Positions 10,770-20,531 of a DNA stretch of 32,984 nucleotides are shown in pieces. Source of the DNA: Byssothecium circinans (Eukaryota; Ascomycota; Dothideomycetes; Pleosporales; Massarinaceae). The notes beneath the pieces are model-generated. The model searched no databases. It saw nothing but the letters and a program-made list of their open reading frames with translations, and was not told the DNA's origin. Every line of letters starts with the position of its first letter. Positions within the stretch are counted from its first letter, which is position 1. The DNA is taken from NCBI GenBank assembly GCA_010015675.1, contig ML977008.1, positions 389,467 to 422,450 on the forward strand, given 5' to 3'. The position numbers and the translations under genes were made by a program.

Positions 10770-12311
10770 ATGGCTTCCCTCGCATCCTTGCCCGTCGAGC
10801 TTAGCGCCGCCATCATCCAAGACCTCGCCTTCATCGATCGGCGCAATCTTTCCGTCACGTGTCGCGCTCTACGCGCCGTTGCATTCCCTCTCCTGCTCCA
10901 TACCATCGCCTTCGCGTCCGACCAAAACACATTTGGTGATGACTTTGTGCGGATAGGAAGGCTTCTGCGCGCCCTGCTGGTCTATCCTGCCATGGCCAAG
11001 CACATTCGGAAGGTGCAGATCCGATATGGAGCACGGTACAATAGAGGTCCAGAACGGTTTACTGAAGAGATGCAGTTGTTGTATGAGCGTGGTATCACAC
11101 CCTTGGGGCTTCCGAAGCGCAGGAAGGAACTGTGGGATTATACATCTGGAAGGAGAGACATCATTCTGTGCATGGCTACACTACTCATCTTACAATGCAC
11201 CAATCTCCAATCGTTCGAGACCGCCCTCTTTCCACACGACGCTAACTACGACTACATCCAAGACGCTTTACATAAGGCATCATTGGTTCCTCGTCCTCTT
11301 GGCTGTTCTTCCAAATTTTCTCGACTGCAGCGAGTCTCCATGACATGCTCACCTCACAAGCTTGTCGAGACATTAGGAATTCTGTTTTCCCTACCGAATG
11401 TGACAGAGGTTAAACTTTCCCCTAGATGCTGGCTGAAGGAAGGATCGGAACCGGATTGGAATGCGTGCCAACTGCCCACGAATAACAAACTCGTCACTCT
11501 TCACTTGGACGGCTTGCAAGCGAACGGCGGTGTCGTGAAAGATATCTTATCACATACACCAAATCTCAAAGAACTCAAATATGATAGAAATATGTACTTG
11601 GAAAAAGGCCCGTTCCAGTACAGGGAGTTCGCGGAGGGCATTGCGTCTATTCAAAACACAATCGAAACGCTGGATATGTCCCTGTGTCGAGAGCTTAAAG
11701 TTGAGAGCGATGGGGAACTCTTCATCAACCACAAAGCGTGCCTTGGCTCACTGCGTCATTGTGTTGCACTAAAGACGTTACGAATCTCACTAGGTCTTCT
11801 TCTCGGATACGCATACCTCATTGAAGATGGTCTGCCTGTGACCCATCTTTCCTCGCACTTACCTCCAAATCTGGAACACTTCGCCATCAACGACCATGTC
11901 CAACTTTACACCCTCGTCGATGCCAATCGAACAATGCGCCCTCTGCGTGCCTTTCTGACTGGGGAGATCGTGGTACTTGGCGAATGGAACGACACTCATG
12001 AGTGCTGGCCCGACTACGACTGTACTTGGCAGAAAGTGGTGGAGCCGCCGTGGAAGACTGCAACACCACGACTACGATGTTTCACATTCGATCTCTCCAA
12101 CGTAACAACATCCTTGGGGACGATTTTCTGTAAGCCGAACGAACATATTCCAGGCTTGAAAAAGGAGGCTGAGAAGTATGGGCTACGTTTCAATGTTCCG
12201 TTTCGTCCGTACGCTCGTTGGGGAAAGGTTGAAGGTCTAGATTCTTGGGAACAGGACTCTAAGCAGGCTGCGTTCGACTTTATTAACGAGCAACCCCGGA
12301 GGACCGCTTAA
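10770..12311 (+). CDS. F-box protein
   Basis: The protein is 513 residues from the ATG at 10770 to the TAA at 12309-12311. It opens with a canonical F-box at residues about 4-45: LASLPVELSAAIIQDLAF, then RRNLSVTCRALRAVAFPLL. This predicts an SCF ubiquitin-ligase substrate adaptor. The body contains leucine-rich blocks (LPNVTEVKLS, LVTLHLDGL, TPNLKELKYD, LKTLRISLG, LPPNLEHFAI) resembling irregular LRRs. The frame is open 38 codons upstream only from non-ATG codons, and MASLASLPVE is the usual form of such N-termini. No intron is needed. Its 3' end converges on the phosphatase pseudogene 62 bp away. Confidence 0.88.
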   Translation: MASLASLPVELSAAIIQDLAFIDRRNLSVTCRALRAVAFPLLLHTIAFASDQNTFGDDFVRIGRLLRALLVYPAMAKHIRKVQIRYGARYNRGPERFTEEMQLLYERGITPLGLPKRRKELWDYTSGRRDIILCMATLLILQCTNLQSFETALFPHDANYDYIQDALHKASLVPRPLGCSSKFSRLQRVSMTCSPHKLVETLGILFSLPNVTEVKLSPRCWLKEGSEPDWNACQLPTNNKLVTLHLDGLQANGGVVKDILSHTPNLKELKYDRNMYLEKGPFQYREFAEGIASIQNTIETLDMSLCRELKVESDGELFINHKACLGSLRHCVALKTLRISLGLLLGYAYLIEDGLPVTHLSSHLPPNLEHFAINDHVQLYTLVDANRTMRPLRAFLTGEIVVLGEWNDTHECWPDYDCTWQKVVEPPWKTATPRLRCFTFDLSNVTTSLGTIFCKPNEHIPGLKKEAEKYGLRFNVPFRPYARWGKVEGLDSWEQDSKQAAFDFINEQPRRTA

Positions 12312-12373
12312 TTGCTGTTTACTTGGAATGGGTCTTCGTCTTCACCACATTAATATTCATTCAGCAACTAGCT

Positions 12374-14065
12374 CTATATTTTCGGTACCGTCCCATCGAC
12401 ATCCTGTCCCTCCTTCGGTCCTTCGTATTCCCCAAAGCAAGCCTCCTGATATTTCGCCTGCTCTTTCACCTGCTCTTGCGACTCAAAAAATCGATCAAGT
12501 CGACAGATCTCATCCATCCTGCCTCCACACTTCCCGCCTCTAATTGAAGATAACGGCACCACTGCTCCATTCAATCGAATCCTCACGAACCGATGCTTAT
12601 CGCTCTTTTCCTCCAACCTATATGCAGAAATGTAACGGTGAATACGCTCATGTTTCACCGGCTCCGGATTCCTCTCCCCGCACTCGATAACCTCGGTCAC
12701 CAACCGCGCCGCAAAAGGCACAAGTTTCGATATCTTGAACAATCTCCCCTCTTCCGGCGGAAACGTTTGCAAATCCGGCACTTCCCTCATAAAGTCTAGA
12801 CTCAGCGCCGTCAGCGCTCCAAGCACCATCTTGTCGTGCGTGAAGTCCGCATAGAACTTCATACCTAACGGAAAGTTCTCTTCATCCTGCGTCACGCTAC
12901 TGTTCACACTACTGTCACTCTCAGTGATGTATTCGCCCTTCAATCTTGCGAGCAATTCTTCGACGTATCCAACGCCCTGCGCTCGAGCAGTTGGATTGCC
13001 GAAGGCGTGGTTGTAGAAGAAGCGGATGTCGAGACTCTGTTCGAAACCCTGCCATTCGGTCCTAGTGAAGAGGGAGCAAAAGTCCGAGACACCAACGTAC
13101 TGCATTTCGTATCCGCAGAGGAGCTGCATCGCGTACACATCTTTGATATTGAGGTCGAAGTCCTTCGGCATATGCTTGGACAGGTGTTCAGTAGCCTGGG
13201 TGAGGTACTGAGACGCATATTTCCACATATGGTCGTCACCGATATCGCCCACGCCAGCTCGCTCGGAGTTAGTGCAGCAGTGATGCGCTGCACTTTATCA
13301 GCCCAAATCTTCCATCTCCCATCCCTCTCTCTAGGATCATATCAACTCACCAGCCAACGTATTATTCCACGCCCTCCCGGCTCCACCCTCACGAATCACC
13401 ACCGTCCGAAACGCATCCGTCCAATTCCCTTCAAACCTAGCATCATCTCTCCAACTCGGCCCAAAGAATCCCACCGCCCAATTCATCAAACTATTATGAA
13501 TCCGGCTCTGACTCGTGCCCCTCAGCAGCGGTTTCCTCTCCTCATCACCTCTATACGCCAACTGTCCAGCACTCGCATTGTACAAAACCCTACCATACTG
13601 GTTCTAAAATTGTACGCCTGTAGTAATCTCGCTCATGGCTCCAATCCCCGTTAAATACTCTCCACCCAGCATATTCCGCCATTCATTCAGAAATCCTAGC
13701 TCGCCCTTGAACTTCTCTCCCTCTTTTACGGCATCGTACACTTTCTCGGTGAAAGCCTCGATGTTCCGCCCATCTTGTGGATCTCCGGGGTGCGGAAACC
13801 TTTCCGCATGGCGCTGCAGTAGATGGACTTGGCTTATGCGACAACTCGCGGGTAAACCGGTGTGCGAGACGTTGAAGTAGGAGGGTGCGAGGTCGGTGTA
13901 TGCTGACAGTTGGCCTAGGTGGTGGGTTATGTAGTCTATGGAGGGAATTATTGGGTCGGTCGCGCTGATTGGTTGTTGTGCCTTGTGGGGATGGAAGAGG
14001 GAGAAGGCGGATGCGGCGTTTTGGAATGTGAGGATGATGGGAATTGCTGCAGTGGGAAGTTTCAT
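12374..14065 (-). pseudogene. Histidine acid phosphatase (phytase-like), one intron, one nonsense codon
   Basis: Two exons (14065-13351 and 13287-12374) join into 543 codons including the final TAG. Residues 1-22 look like a secretion signal (MKLPTAAIPIILTFQNAASAFS). The catalytic motif RHAERFP sits at residues 85-91, where the family has RHGxRxP, and the proton-donor HD is at 389-390 (THDKMVLGALTAL). A late Cys pair (GGKCGGRMDEICRLD) fits the usual disulphide. The family hydrolyses phosphomonoesters, often phytate, outside the cell. The reading frame is broken by TAG at 13604-13606 (codon 154), between TTGVQF and NQYGRVLYNA. Family relatives suggest an aromatic residue here, and Trp needs only one transition. 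Everything after the stop remains in frame and well conserved, so the lesion appears recent or is a sequencing error. Confidence 0.83.
13288..13350 (-). other. 63-bp intron of the phosphatase gene
   Basis: On the minus strand the donor is GTGAGT, a CTGAT branch-like element lies 13 bases before the end, and the acceptor is GTGCAG. Splicing joins NNTLA to HHCCTNSERAGVGDIGDDH in phase and gives a sensible phosphatase sequence, including a Cys expected in this part of the family. Without splicing the frame stops at once. Confidence 0.8.
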
Positions 14066-15390
14066 GATTGCAGGGGTTTAGGATTGGGAATTGAAGGGGT
14101 GCAGGTGGCTTGAGTGAGCCTGTGAGGTCTGGTGTGAGGTGCTGCTTACGTGCGTGGGCATGACGTCATAAACGTGCCTGGGCTTTCGCTTTAATATTTC
14201 AACGTCTTGAAACAAACACAGTACTTCATAAACATATAGGACGCCCTCTTATGCATATGTTTCCTTTCCATGAATCTCACGAATCATGAATGTATTGAAT
14301 TATTATCCTGGAGAATCTAAACACTGCGCGATTAGCTGCCTTCCCTTTCCCACAGAAGAATGTAAAATCACAGCCAAGCTGCCGCCAAACCATCTATTCC
14401 CGGACCTGTATGTCTGGGCTAAGGAGTTCATCATAGGAAGAAGCAGATATGAAGGTAGCCATGGTGTTGAGAAATTGCGGCTGATTGACGGAGAGAAGTG
14501 GTGGATATGGAAGAAAGAACACACGACTTCAACTCGACAATACACCCTAGCACCTGGGCACAGAGCACGCAGCGTGAAGGCTGATGAGGTGATATTCATT
14601 AACCTATGAATATGCCCCCCCCCCCCCCCCCCCCCAACCCCCCCACCACCCCCACCCCACCCACCGCGTCGAAAACTCCGCCTGCGTCATCGAGGAACCT
14701 AGCGGCGTTGGGGGCAGAAGAAACACGAATATGCAGCTGTGTACCATGCACCAGGCGTTGTGCAGACGGCATTGGCAGTTCTTTCAGAAGCGGGATGGGT
14801 GTTTGTATTGTAGGCTTGAGGGGAGAGGAAGGATGAGGATTGGGGGAAAGAGGGAGAGGGCTGGTGGAAATGATGGGGAGTAGAGGGTGGAGAAGGATGG
14901 ATGGGTTGGTGGTGAGGAGCTGGAGAGGTTGAGGGGTTGAGGGCGTGTTCACTTTGATACTCGACGAAGAAGTTTAGCAATGAAAATGGCTCCATAATTA
15001 AATGGCCAGCCTCGACGTCGACATGATGAGCCGGCGTGTTTGCCTTCTGAGCTTCGAAGCCCGTTATATCGAGCTTGTTAACGCAATGGGGATGAGCAAG
15101 CCTATAGCTCACGAAGTACCTAGAAACTTTTAATTTGTACACTGTGCATTGTAACAATACTATGCCCGCATCCATCTACCTATCAACGCGCTCTCTCTCC
15201 ATTGTATGATTTCAATTTCCCGAGGCTAACACATATGATACACAATGTCTTTGGGGCCTCACAGTAGGCTCAGAAAGCATGACGCGAATATCTCATATAG
15301 ACCCATCTATTTCTATGCTGAAATAATAGCAATCCAATCTTTGCGCCCTTGATTACCAATGTAATGACCTAGACCCATTCCTGTATTATT
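14066..15390. other. Intergenic region with low-complexity sequence, no supported gene
   Basis: This region upstream of the phosphatase gene holds a 107-codon plus frame at 14286-14609 (MNVLNYYPGESKHC start, WWIWKKE near the end) with no domain I recognise and an equally long antisense frame. It also holds the poly-C tract at 14615 and C/T-rich low-complexity sequence to about 14950. I would not call a gene here without transcript evidence. Confidence 0.45.
14615..14666. repeat. C21 tract followed by C-runs (G-quadruplex potential on minus strand)
   Basis: A run of 21 C residues (14615-14635) is followed by AA and further runs of 7, 2, 5, 4, 3 and 2 C residues separated by single or double A. 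The complementary strand has at least four G-runs of three or more with short loops, which can form a G-quadruplex. Confidence 0.92.
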
Positions 15391-15742
15391 GACGTCCATG
15401 TGGGTCCCTGTGCCCCGTCACACTCCTTGCACCACACGTCCTCCTGTATTCGTTTTTGCCATGCAGGGCACTAGAGTAGGGACATTGGTGTGTGAAGGTT
15501 CGTGTATTGGTTTTTGTCATGTAGAAGGCTGTCCTCGGGAGTAGGGCGGTGGTGTGTCGAGTCTTTTTGGGCTGCCGGACTCGAGCATTTCGACGGCGGG
15601 CATGGATTCATATGGTTATTCGAGTCACTGTCTTTCCTCCATACGGGTCCTTGTAACTCGTCGCACTCTTCACATTGCACATCTTCTGGTATCTGTCTTT
15701 GCCATTTGGCAGGCCAGAGTAAGGACAGCGGTGTGCGAGGAT
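15391..15742 (-). repeat. Degenerate direct repeats encoding a Cys/Trp motif
   Basis: On the minus strand two blocks 233 bp apart translate to related peptides. One (15391-15474) reads WQKRIQEDVWCKECDGAQG then PTW. The other (15634-15710) reads WQRQIPEDVQCEECDELQG then PVW. They lie in different frames. The DNA similarity extends to the flanking region (ATTGGTGTGTGAAGG versus AGCGGTGTGCGAGG). A third partial copy at about 15500-15562 has TGA at the position of the first Trp. This looks like the ruin of a repeat-containing or duplicated gene with conserved C-x2-C, GP and W. I do not recognise the family. Confidence 0.55.
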
Positions 15743-16254
15743 TTCAAGGCTGGTCGGTAACACGGATCGCGATGGTCAGCATTGGGCAATTATCCTTCGA
15801 GGGAGGGAAGGGAAGGGGGGCGCGGCAACGAGGCGAAGAATGGCGGGAGCGCTCATCGTCTTCTTTGACGTAGACAAACTGGAGTTGCGACCTTCGCCAG
15901 TTGAAGAACTCGGATGGAGGGCCACGAGGGCAAAGTTTGTAGCGGTTATTCTAATATCTAGCTTCACACAGGTTGGATCCTCTAGGCCAGGCCTGTGCTT
16001 CAGTCACGTAATCAGTTAAGGTGGCACAATTTGTGTCTCTTCCCTATCTTCTAAGCTTCCCCTTTTAATAAGGATGTAAATACTTTAGCCGTTATTATCC
16101 CTCGTCCACACAATAGCTATTTCGAATCCGTGCGTCCCATTCCTCCAGCAACTAAGGAGGAAATCCTACACAACTATTTCCTCCTAACTCCTCTAAGTCG
16201 ATGTACCTTAATCACCTTGCCACTTTCTTTAAGATGAGCGGCGCCTTATAATAT
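15743..16254. other. Intergenic region, no supported gene
   Basis: Between the Cys-motif repeats and the transposon remnant nothing codes convincingly. Sequence from about 16010 on is AT-rich and may belong to the decayed element that follows. Confidence 0.4.
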
Positions 16255-16475
16255 CCTAATCAACTACAGGAGCTGCTCGCAGCTTGAATGAGGAATCTCT
16301 GTAGCTAGGAAACGGCGGAACTGGACTGTGGGTCACTTGGTTTATTAAGTGGCGTACGGGGCTTTGATATATTAGTTACTGTTAAGTGTTAATGTCGCTT
16401 GTTAAATATACTATACTTGCTTCTTAAATGACTCACACGCAGGTTATGCATAAGGCGCGAACACCACGTATGCAA
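16255..16475 (-). mobile_element. Decayed 5' end of a pogo-like transposon (minus orientation)
   Basis: The reverse complement aligns with the region just upstream of the pogo-like transposase at 32590. Shared blocks include GTTCGCGCCTTATGCATAA / GCTCGCGCCTTGTGCACGA, GCGTGTGAGTCATTTAAGAA (identical), AACCAAGTGACCCACAG (identical), TTTCCTAG and AGCTGCGAGCAGC (identical). Most mismatches are C/T or G/A changes. No transposase remains beside it on the 3' side, so this is a truncated or heavily mutated relic. Confidence 0.65.
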
Positions 16476-16756
16476 ACATCACATCCATTTTAAATCATAC
16501 AATAGGGTCTACATTGATATTGCGAGGGGATTCCTCAAAGAATTCTCTATTAGAAAGGAACGCTGATAGTCTTCTTCAACGTATGCCGCATGCGAAATAT
16601 TGTGTCCCTGTCATAGCGCATACAAGGCTCCACATGGGTCGCAGGACAGGATTTCTTCCATAAAATTCTCTGTTGGAGGATGATAGGTACCCTCACCGTC
16701 GGTTTCCTCCTCTTTGCTGTCCTTGTTTTCTCGAGGAAAACGCTCACAGCCGGTGC

Positions 16757-17406
16757 TTACATACCATCGGGTGTATTGGCCGCCACCTGGATGGCAGGAC
16801 TGGATTTCTTTGAAGATATCTCCATCGGAGGAGCGCTGAAATCATCGGTTTGCCCTTGTGTCTCGGCCTTCTCTTCGTCTTCATCCTCTTCGCCGCCGTC
16901 GTCGTCGTCGTCGTTGCCGTTGTAGAAGAAGCCTTCGTTGAGGTCTGACATCATGTTGCTGCTCCGCAAATTATCATCATAATGCAAGGCCCGCCATTCT
17001 CGAATGATGGCATCTGCCTCGTCAAAATGGCTGTTAGTACGGTATCCCAGTCTCAGGATAGCGTACATGCGTCGAGCAAGAACATATTCGGGGGAGAAAG
17101 CATAGCGCTTCCATTCTTCACCTGCCAGTTTCTCAAAGAGGGCCTTGATTTCCTTTCCATCGTCCGACTTGGGCTCTGTAATGGCGAGATCCTCATCGTG
17201 CTCGGCGTCGCAGCTCTCATCGTCTAGATAATTCCACAGCCAGAATGGAGAGCGGAATGCAAGAAACTTAGGGCAGAAATGCGCAAAGTCGGCATCCCAG
17301 TCTACTACGCCCGTAATTGTCACACTCTCGGTATCATCATCGGGAAGCTTGACGAGGATGTTACGCGGATAGAGATCGCGGTGACAGAAGTGGAACTTCT
17401 CATTGT
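16757..17406 (-). pseudogene. APH-like kinase gene A, C-terminal half (split by hAT element)
   Basis: This is the 3' half of the gene whose 5' half lies at 20524-21414. Reading resumes at 17398 (K), once one copy of the target duplication is discounted, and ends with a stop at 16757-16759, giving 213 residues. It starts with KFHFCHRDLYPRNILVKL, the APH/choline-kinase catalytic loop H-x-D-L-x3-N (H303, D305 and N310 of the restored numbering). The metal-binding segment VVDWDADFAHFCPKF follows, then WKRYAFSPEYVLARRMYAILRLG typical of the fungal family. The tail is acidic (DDDDDGGEEDEDEEK). All catalytic residues are present. The likely activity is phosphotransfer to a small molecule; the substrate is unknown. 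Confidence 0.88.
17399..17406. repeat. Target site duplication, left of hAT copy 1 (CTCATTGT)
   Basis: These 8 bp directly before the element match 20524-20531 exactly. Eight base pairs is the standard hAT duplication length. Confidence 0.95.
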
Positions 17407-20400
17407 CAGACTTGTCAACAATCAAGCCGATCAAGCCTTAGCCTCCGGCTTGACTTGAGGCTTGAACATGGTGTTAAGAGGCTTGATTGATTGGCTTGAT
17501 TGCAGTATTAGCTTGAGGCTTGATTGAAAAGCTTGATTGGCTTGGTGTTTTACAGATCGATTGCCTATACTAACTACTCATTCTCGCGATCCCAATCCCA
17601 CAATTGGTACATAGCGTCTATCTCAGCGTCAGTTGGTGTCGCTGTGGCAATGCTACTACACTCATTAAAACCAGCCCTATACCACCGCCGTACGCACTGT
17701 ATAGCAGCTAGTAACTGGGGTGAGATCTGCCGTCGTCGGGGCTTAAGAAGGTCGCCAAGCTCGCTGAACATGCGCTCGCACTCGCAGCTTGAAGCAGGTA
17801 TAGAGAGCACATCAATAGCCATACGGGCAAGGTTAGGGTAGCGATCACGCAAGCCTACCCAGTATTTGATAGGGTGAACAGCAGCGTAGCTGTCCTTGTT
17901 GGCCTTCGGTTCGCGCGCCTTCTACCTCTCATAATCATCTATATCGCCTTCAGTAGCAGCCGCGGCGCCGTCTGGGTTGAGGAGGGCTTCAATAGCGTCG
18001 TCGATCTCGCTAGAGATAACCTTTGGCCGCCTCACCGCGCGTGGTAAGGTGTTGTACTCTGCCTAAAGCGCGCGAAACGCGTGGTTATTAGCCTCCAGCC
18101 ACTCAGGTTTGTCCGCCCAGGCAAGCTCGCAATACGTTTTATAGCACGGATGAAGTATAGTCGCAGCATAGTACGTAGGTGAGAGGTTAAGCTTATTATA
18201 GTAATTATTAGCCTTCGCCCAGGCAGCGCGGAGGTTAATTAAGAGATGGTCTTTAGGCGCTTCATTATGCGCGTTATAGTTGACAGACTCGTAAGCTTTA
18301 ACGCGCTGCTCATAATAAGTAAGTATATACTTAAAGACTAGGATAACCTTAGTAATAGCGCCATAATGGCCACCTCCAACGTGACTGTTAGCGTCTTTGC
18401 CACGTCCTTCAAGGCGCTTTGTTGCAGACTTCAGTGGCTTCAACACGTTGATATACTTAGTAACGACCGCCTAGTTAGTAGCTGTGAGGCCGTTGGATCG
18501 CATCCAGGACGCAGCCTCAGGCAGCTTGTTGCCGCGGCTGATTGCGTACGTGTCCTCATCTCGCACGCGGCGTATATGATGATTAGCATAAGCGTTAACA
18601 GCGCGCTGTAGCTTAACAGCGCGCTTAAAGGCGGAATGATATAAGTTCTAGCAAGTAACGACTAGCTTAACAGGCATAAGTATTTCGCGCTAATCAGCGG
18701 GAAGCTTAGTATTAGCTAGGCCCTAAAATTTTTTAAAAAGCTTAAGCTACTATGGCGTTTTAATGTAGTTGATCACGCTAAGAAGCACGCTAAGTAGCCT
18801 ATCCTCGCGCTAGTTGCGTAATAGCTTACTCTTAACAGTAATCTCGCTGCTATTATTATTATACGCGTCATTATTGCTGCCCTAAAGCAACGCCTAGCTA
18901 ATTAGGTTAAGAGTATAAGCACTATAGTAGAGGTAATAATAGGTAGCAATTAAGCTTATCTTCTCTATGATCCTAAGGATAGCAGCGTCGTTATTAGTAG
19001 CGTTATTAAGCATAAAGTAGCTAACAGTACGCGAGTTAATACTAAATTGCTGCAGAGTTTTACTAATAATTTCAGTAATTTTCTCACTAGTATAGGCACC
19101 CGTTAGTTGTGGCAGCATAATTAGGAGGTCTATAAGGTCACCAGCGCTATTAACATAGTGCGTAATAACGCCTAAGAAGCCGCGTTTACCGCCCTTTATC
19201 ATCTAACCGTTAAAGCTGATATAGATCTTACTTAATAACTTTAATAGATTAGTGACTACCTAGGGTAGCATAAAGTTAAAATGACGCATTACGTACTATG
19301 AAACGCTTGCGTGAGACGTCTATAACGCTGCAGCTACCTCTAGGTTTGCAGCTTTAAGCATTTATTAAAACGCGGGCTTCTTAAACTTAGAGAGTGGGTG
19401 GTTGCCATCTACAAGCTAGGTAACTATAGTATGTTAAAAAGCTTGATAATTAAAGCCTCTAAGCTTGTTAGTAAGGCCCTACGATACCTTAATAGTAGTG
19501 GCTTTCAAGATAGCGCGTAGGCTACCCTTACCTACCTTTATTACGCTGTGCGCTTTACTAGGAGCTGTAAGGCTGTGGCCGCGTCTAAGTTGCTTAAGAT
19601 AGCGTGCTAAGGTTAATGTTAAGAGCGTTATTTCATATATACTACCTTGCCCCGCGTCTATCTACTTGTGCTAGTAGCAATAGCGACAGATAAAGAAAAG
19701 ATGATTAGGGTCCTTAATAAGCGCAACGTGGTAGCCGTAGTAGTATACCTAGCTTTTACACTACTTCTAGGTAGCTATAGGCTTATAATATAGCGGCAAA
19801 CGCGACTAATCTATGTTATTAAAGTTGTTAGTAAAGCGCTCATTAAGACCTATGTTGCTATCCTTATTACCATCCTCGTCGTCCTTAGTTGTAGTAACTG
19901 TCGCGGCGCTACTGCCCTTAGTTAGCGCTACGATAGCAGCTTTAAGCTGACTCTCGCGTAATTGCGACTTAAAAGTGGGTGGCTTAGTAGCCTAAGACGC
20001 GGCAATCACTAAGGCTTTGCGTGGTGAAAGACGCTAAGGTAGCTATTCACTATTATTAATATTAAAAGGCTGTAACTTAGTGCCGCGAGCAATAACTTTA
20101 ACGCGCTTGTTTAATGTAAAACCATTTTTACGAGGACGTTTTAGGGGTTGAAGAGGCGGCATAGTAACTATAGAGGCAAGTATAACACTAAAATAAGCGT
20201 TAGTATACGCGAACAGGTGGGCTTTGGTAGCTTTAAAATAGAGATGATTACATTAAGGTTTCGCGCTATAATGTGGCTGACTAAGCGAAACTCAACACCA
20301 CGAACCTATCGCGAGATCGCTCGTACGGCAAACTCAATAGCCTCATAAAAATTAACGCTAAAACATCGAGCCAATCAAGCCAATCAAGCCAATCAATCAA

Positions 20401-20523
20401 GCCTTAAGAGCGAAAGCTTGATTGAGTGCAAAATTTCTAGTCAGAAGCTTGGCTTGATCGGCTTGCAGTTTCGATCAAGCCTCAATCAAGCGCTTGTATT
20501 CAGCTTGATTGTTGACAAGTCTG
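17407..20523 (-). mobile_element. hAT transposon copy 1, 3,117 bp, inserted in APH gene A
   Basis: The element is bounded by perfect 21-bp terminal inverted repeats beginning CAGACTTGTCAACAATCAAG (17407-17427 and 20503-20523) and by the 8-bp duplication CTCATTGT. Its length, 3,117 bp, equals that of copy 2. Subterminal regions are packed with short TCAAGC/GCTTGA repeats. The internal transposase frame is on the minus strand and contains many stops, so the element cannot mobilise itself. Confidence 0.96.
17574..20162 (-). pseudogene. hAT transposase, stop-riddled
   Basis: One frame of 863 codons runs from the ATG at 20162 (MPPLQPLKRPRKN) to 17574 with no net frameshift but many in-frame TAG/TAA codons. 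Recognisable parts include the central segment MIKGGKRGFLGVITHYVNSA (18894-19202), a region with VILVFKYILTYYEQRVKAYE (18063-18446), and the C-terminal hAT dimerisation domain at 17574-17852: YPNLARMAIDVLSIPASSCE, then CERMFSELGDLLKPRRRQIS, then CVRRWYRAG. Several stops fall where copy 2 or the family suggests Gln or Trp, for example between HAFRAL and AEYNTLP, consistent with RIP. The protein would be non-functional. Confidence 0.92.
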
Positions 20524-20531
20524 CTCATTGT
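20524..20531. repeat. Target site duplication, right of hAT copy 1 (CTCATTGT)
   Basis: Identical to 17399-17406. It encodes the end of ...PNNE on the minus strand. Confidence 0.95.

Noticed and set aside
14286..14609. 107-codon plus frame as a gene
   Set aside because: No recognisable domain, an antisense frame of almost equal length, and it lies beside low-complexity sequence. Kept only as a remark.
14699..15175. 158-codon minus frame with Pro/His/Ser-rich centre
   Set aside because: The centre is the translation of C/T-rich low-complexity DNA, and no domain is visible at either end.
15502..15873. 123-codon plus frame
   Set aside because: It is antisense to the Cys-motif repeats, whose conservation pattern supports the minus strand.
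20148..20348. Plus-strand frame at the end of hAT copy 1 and its partner at 26742-27155 in copy 2
   Set aside because: Both lie antisense across the transposon 5' end and are explained by the element; they run into the terminal repeats.
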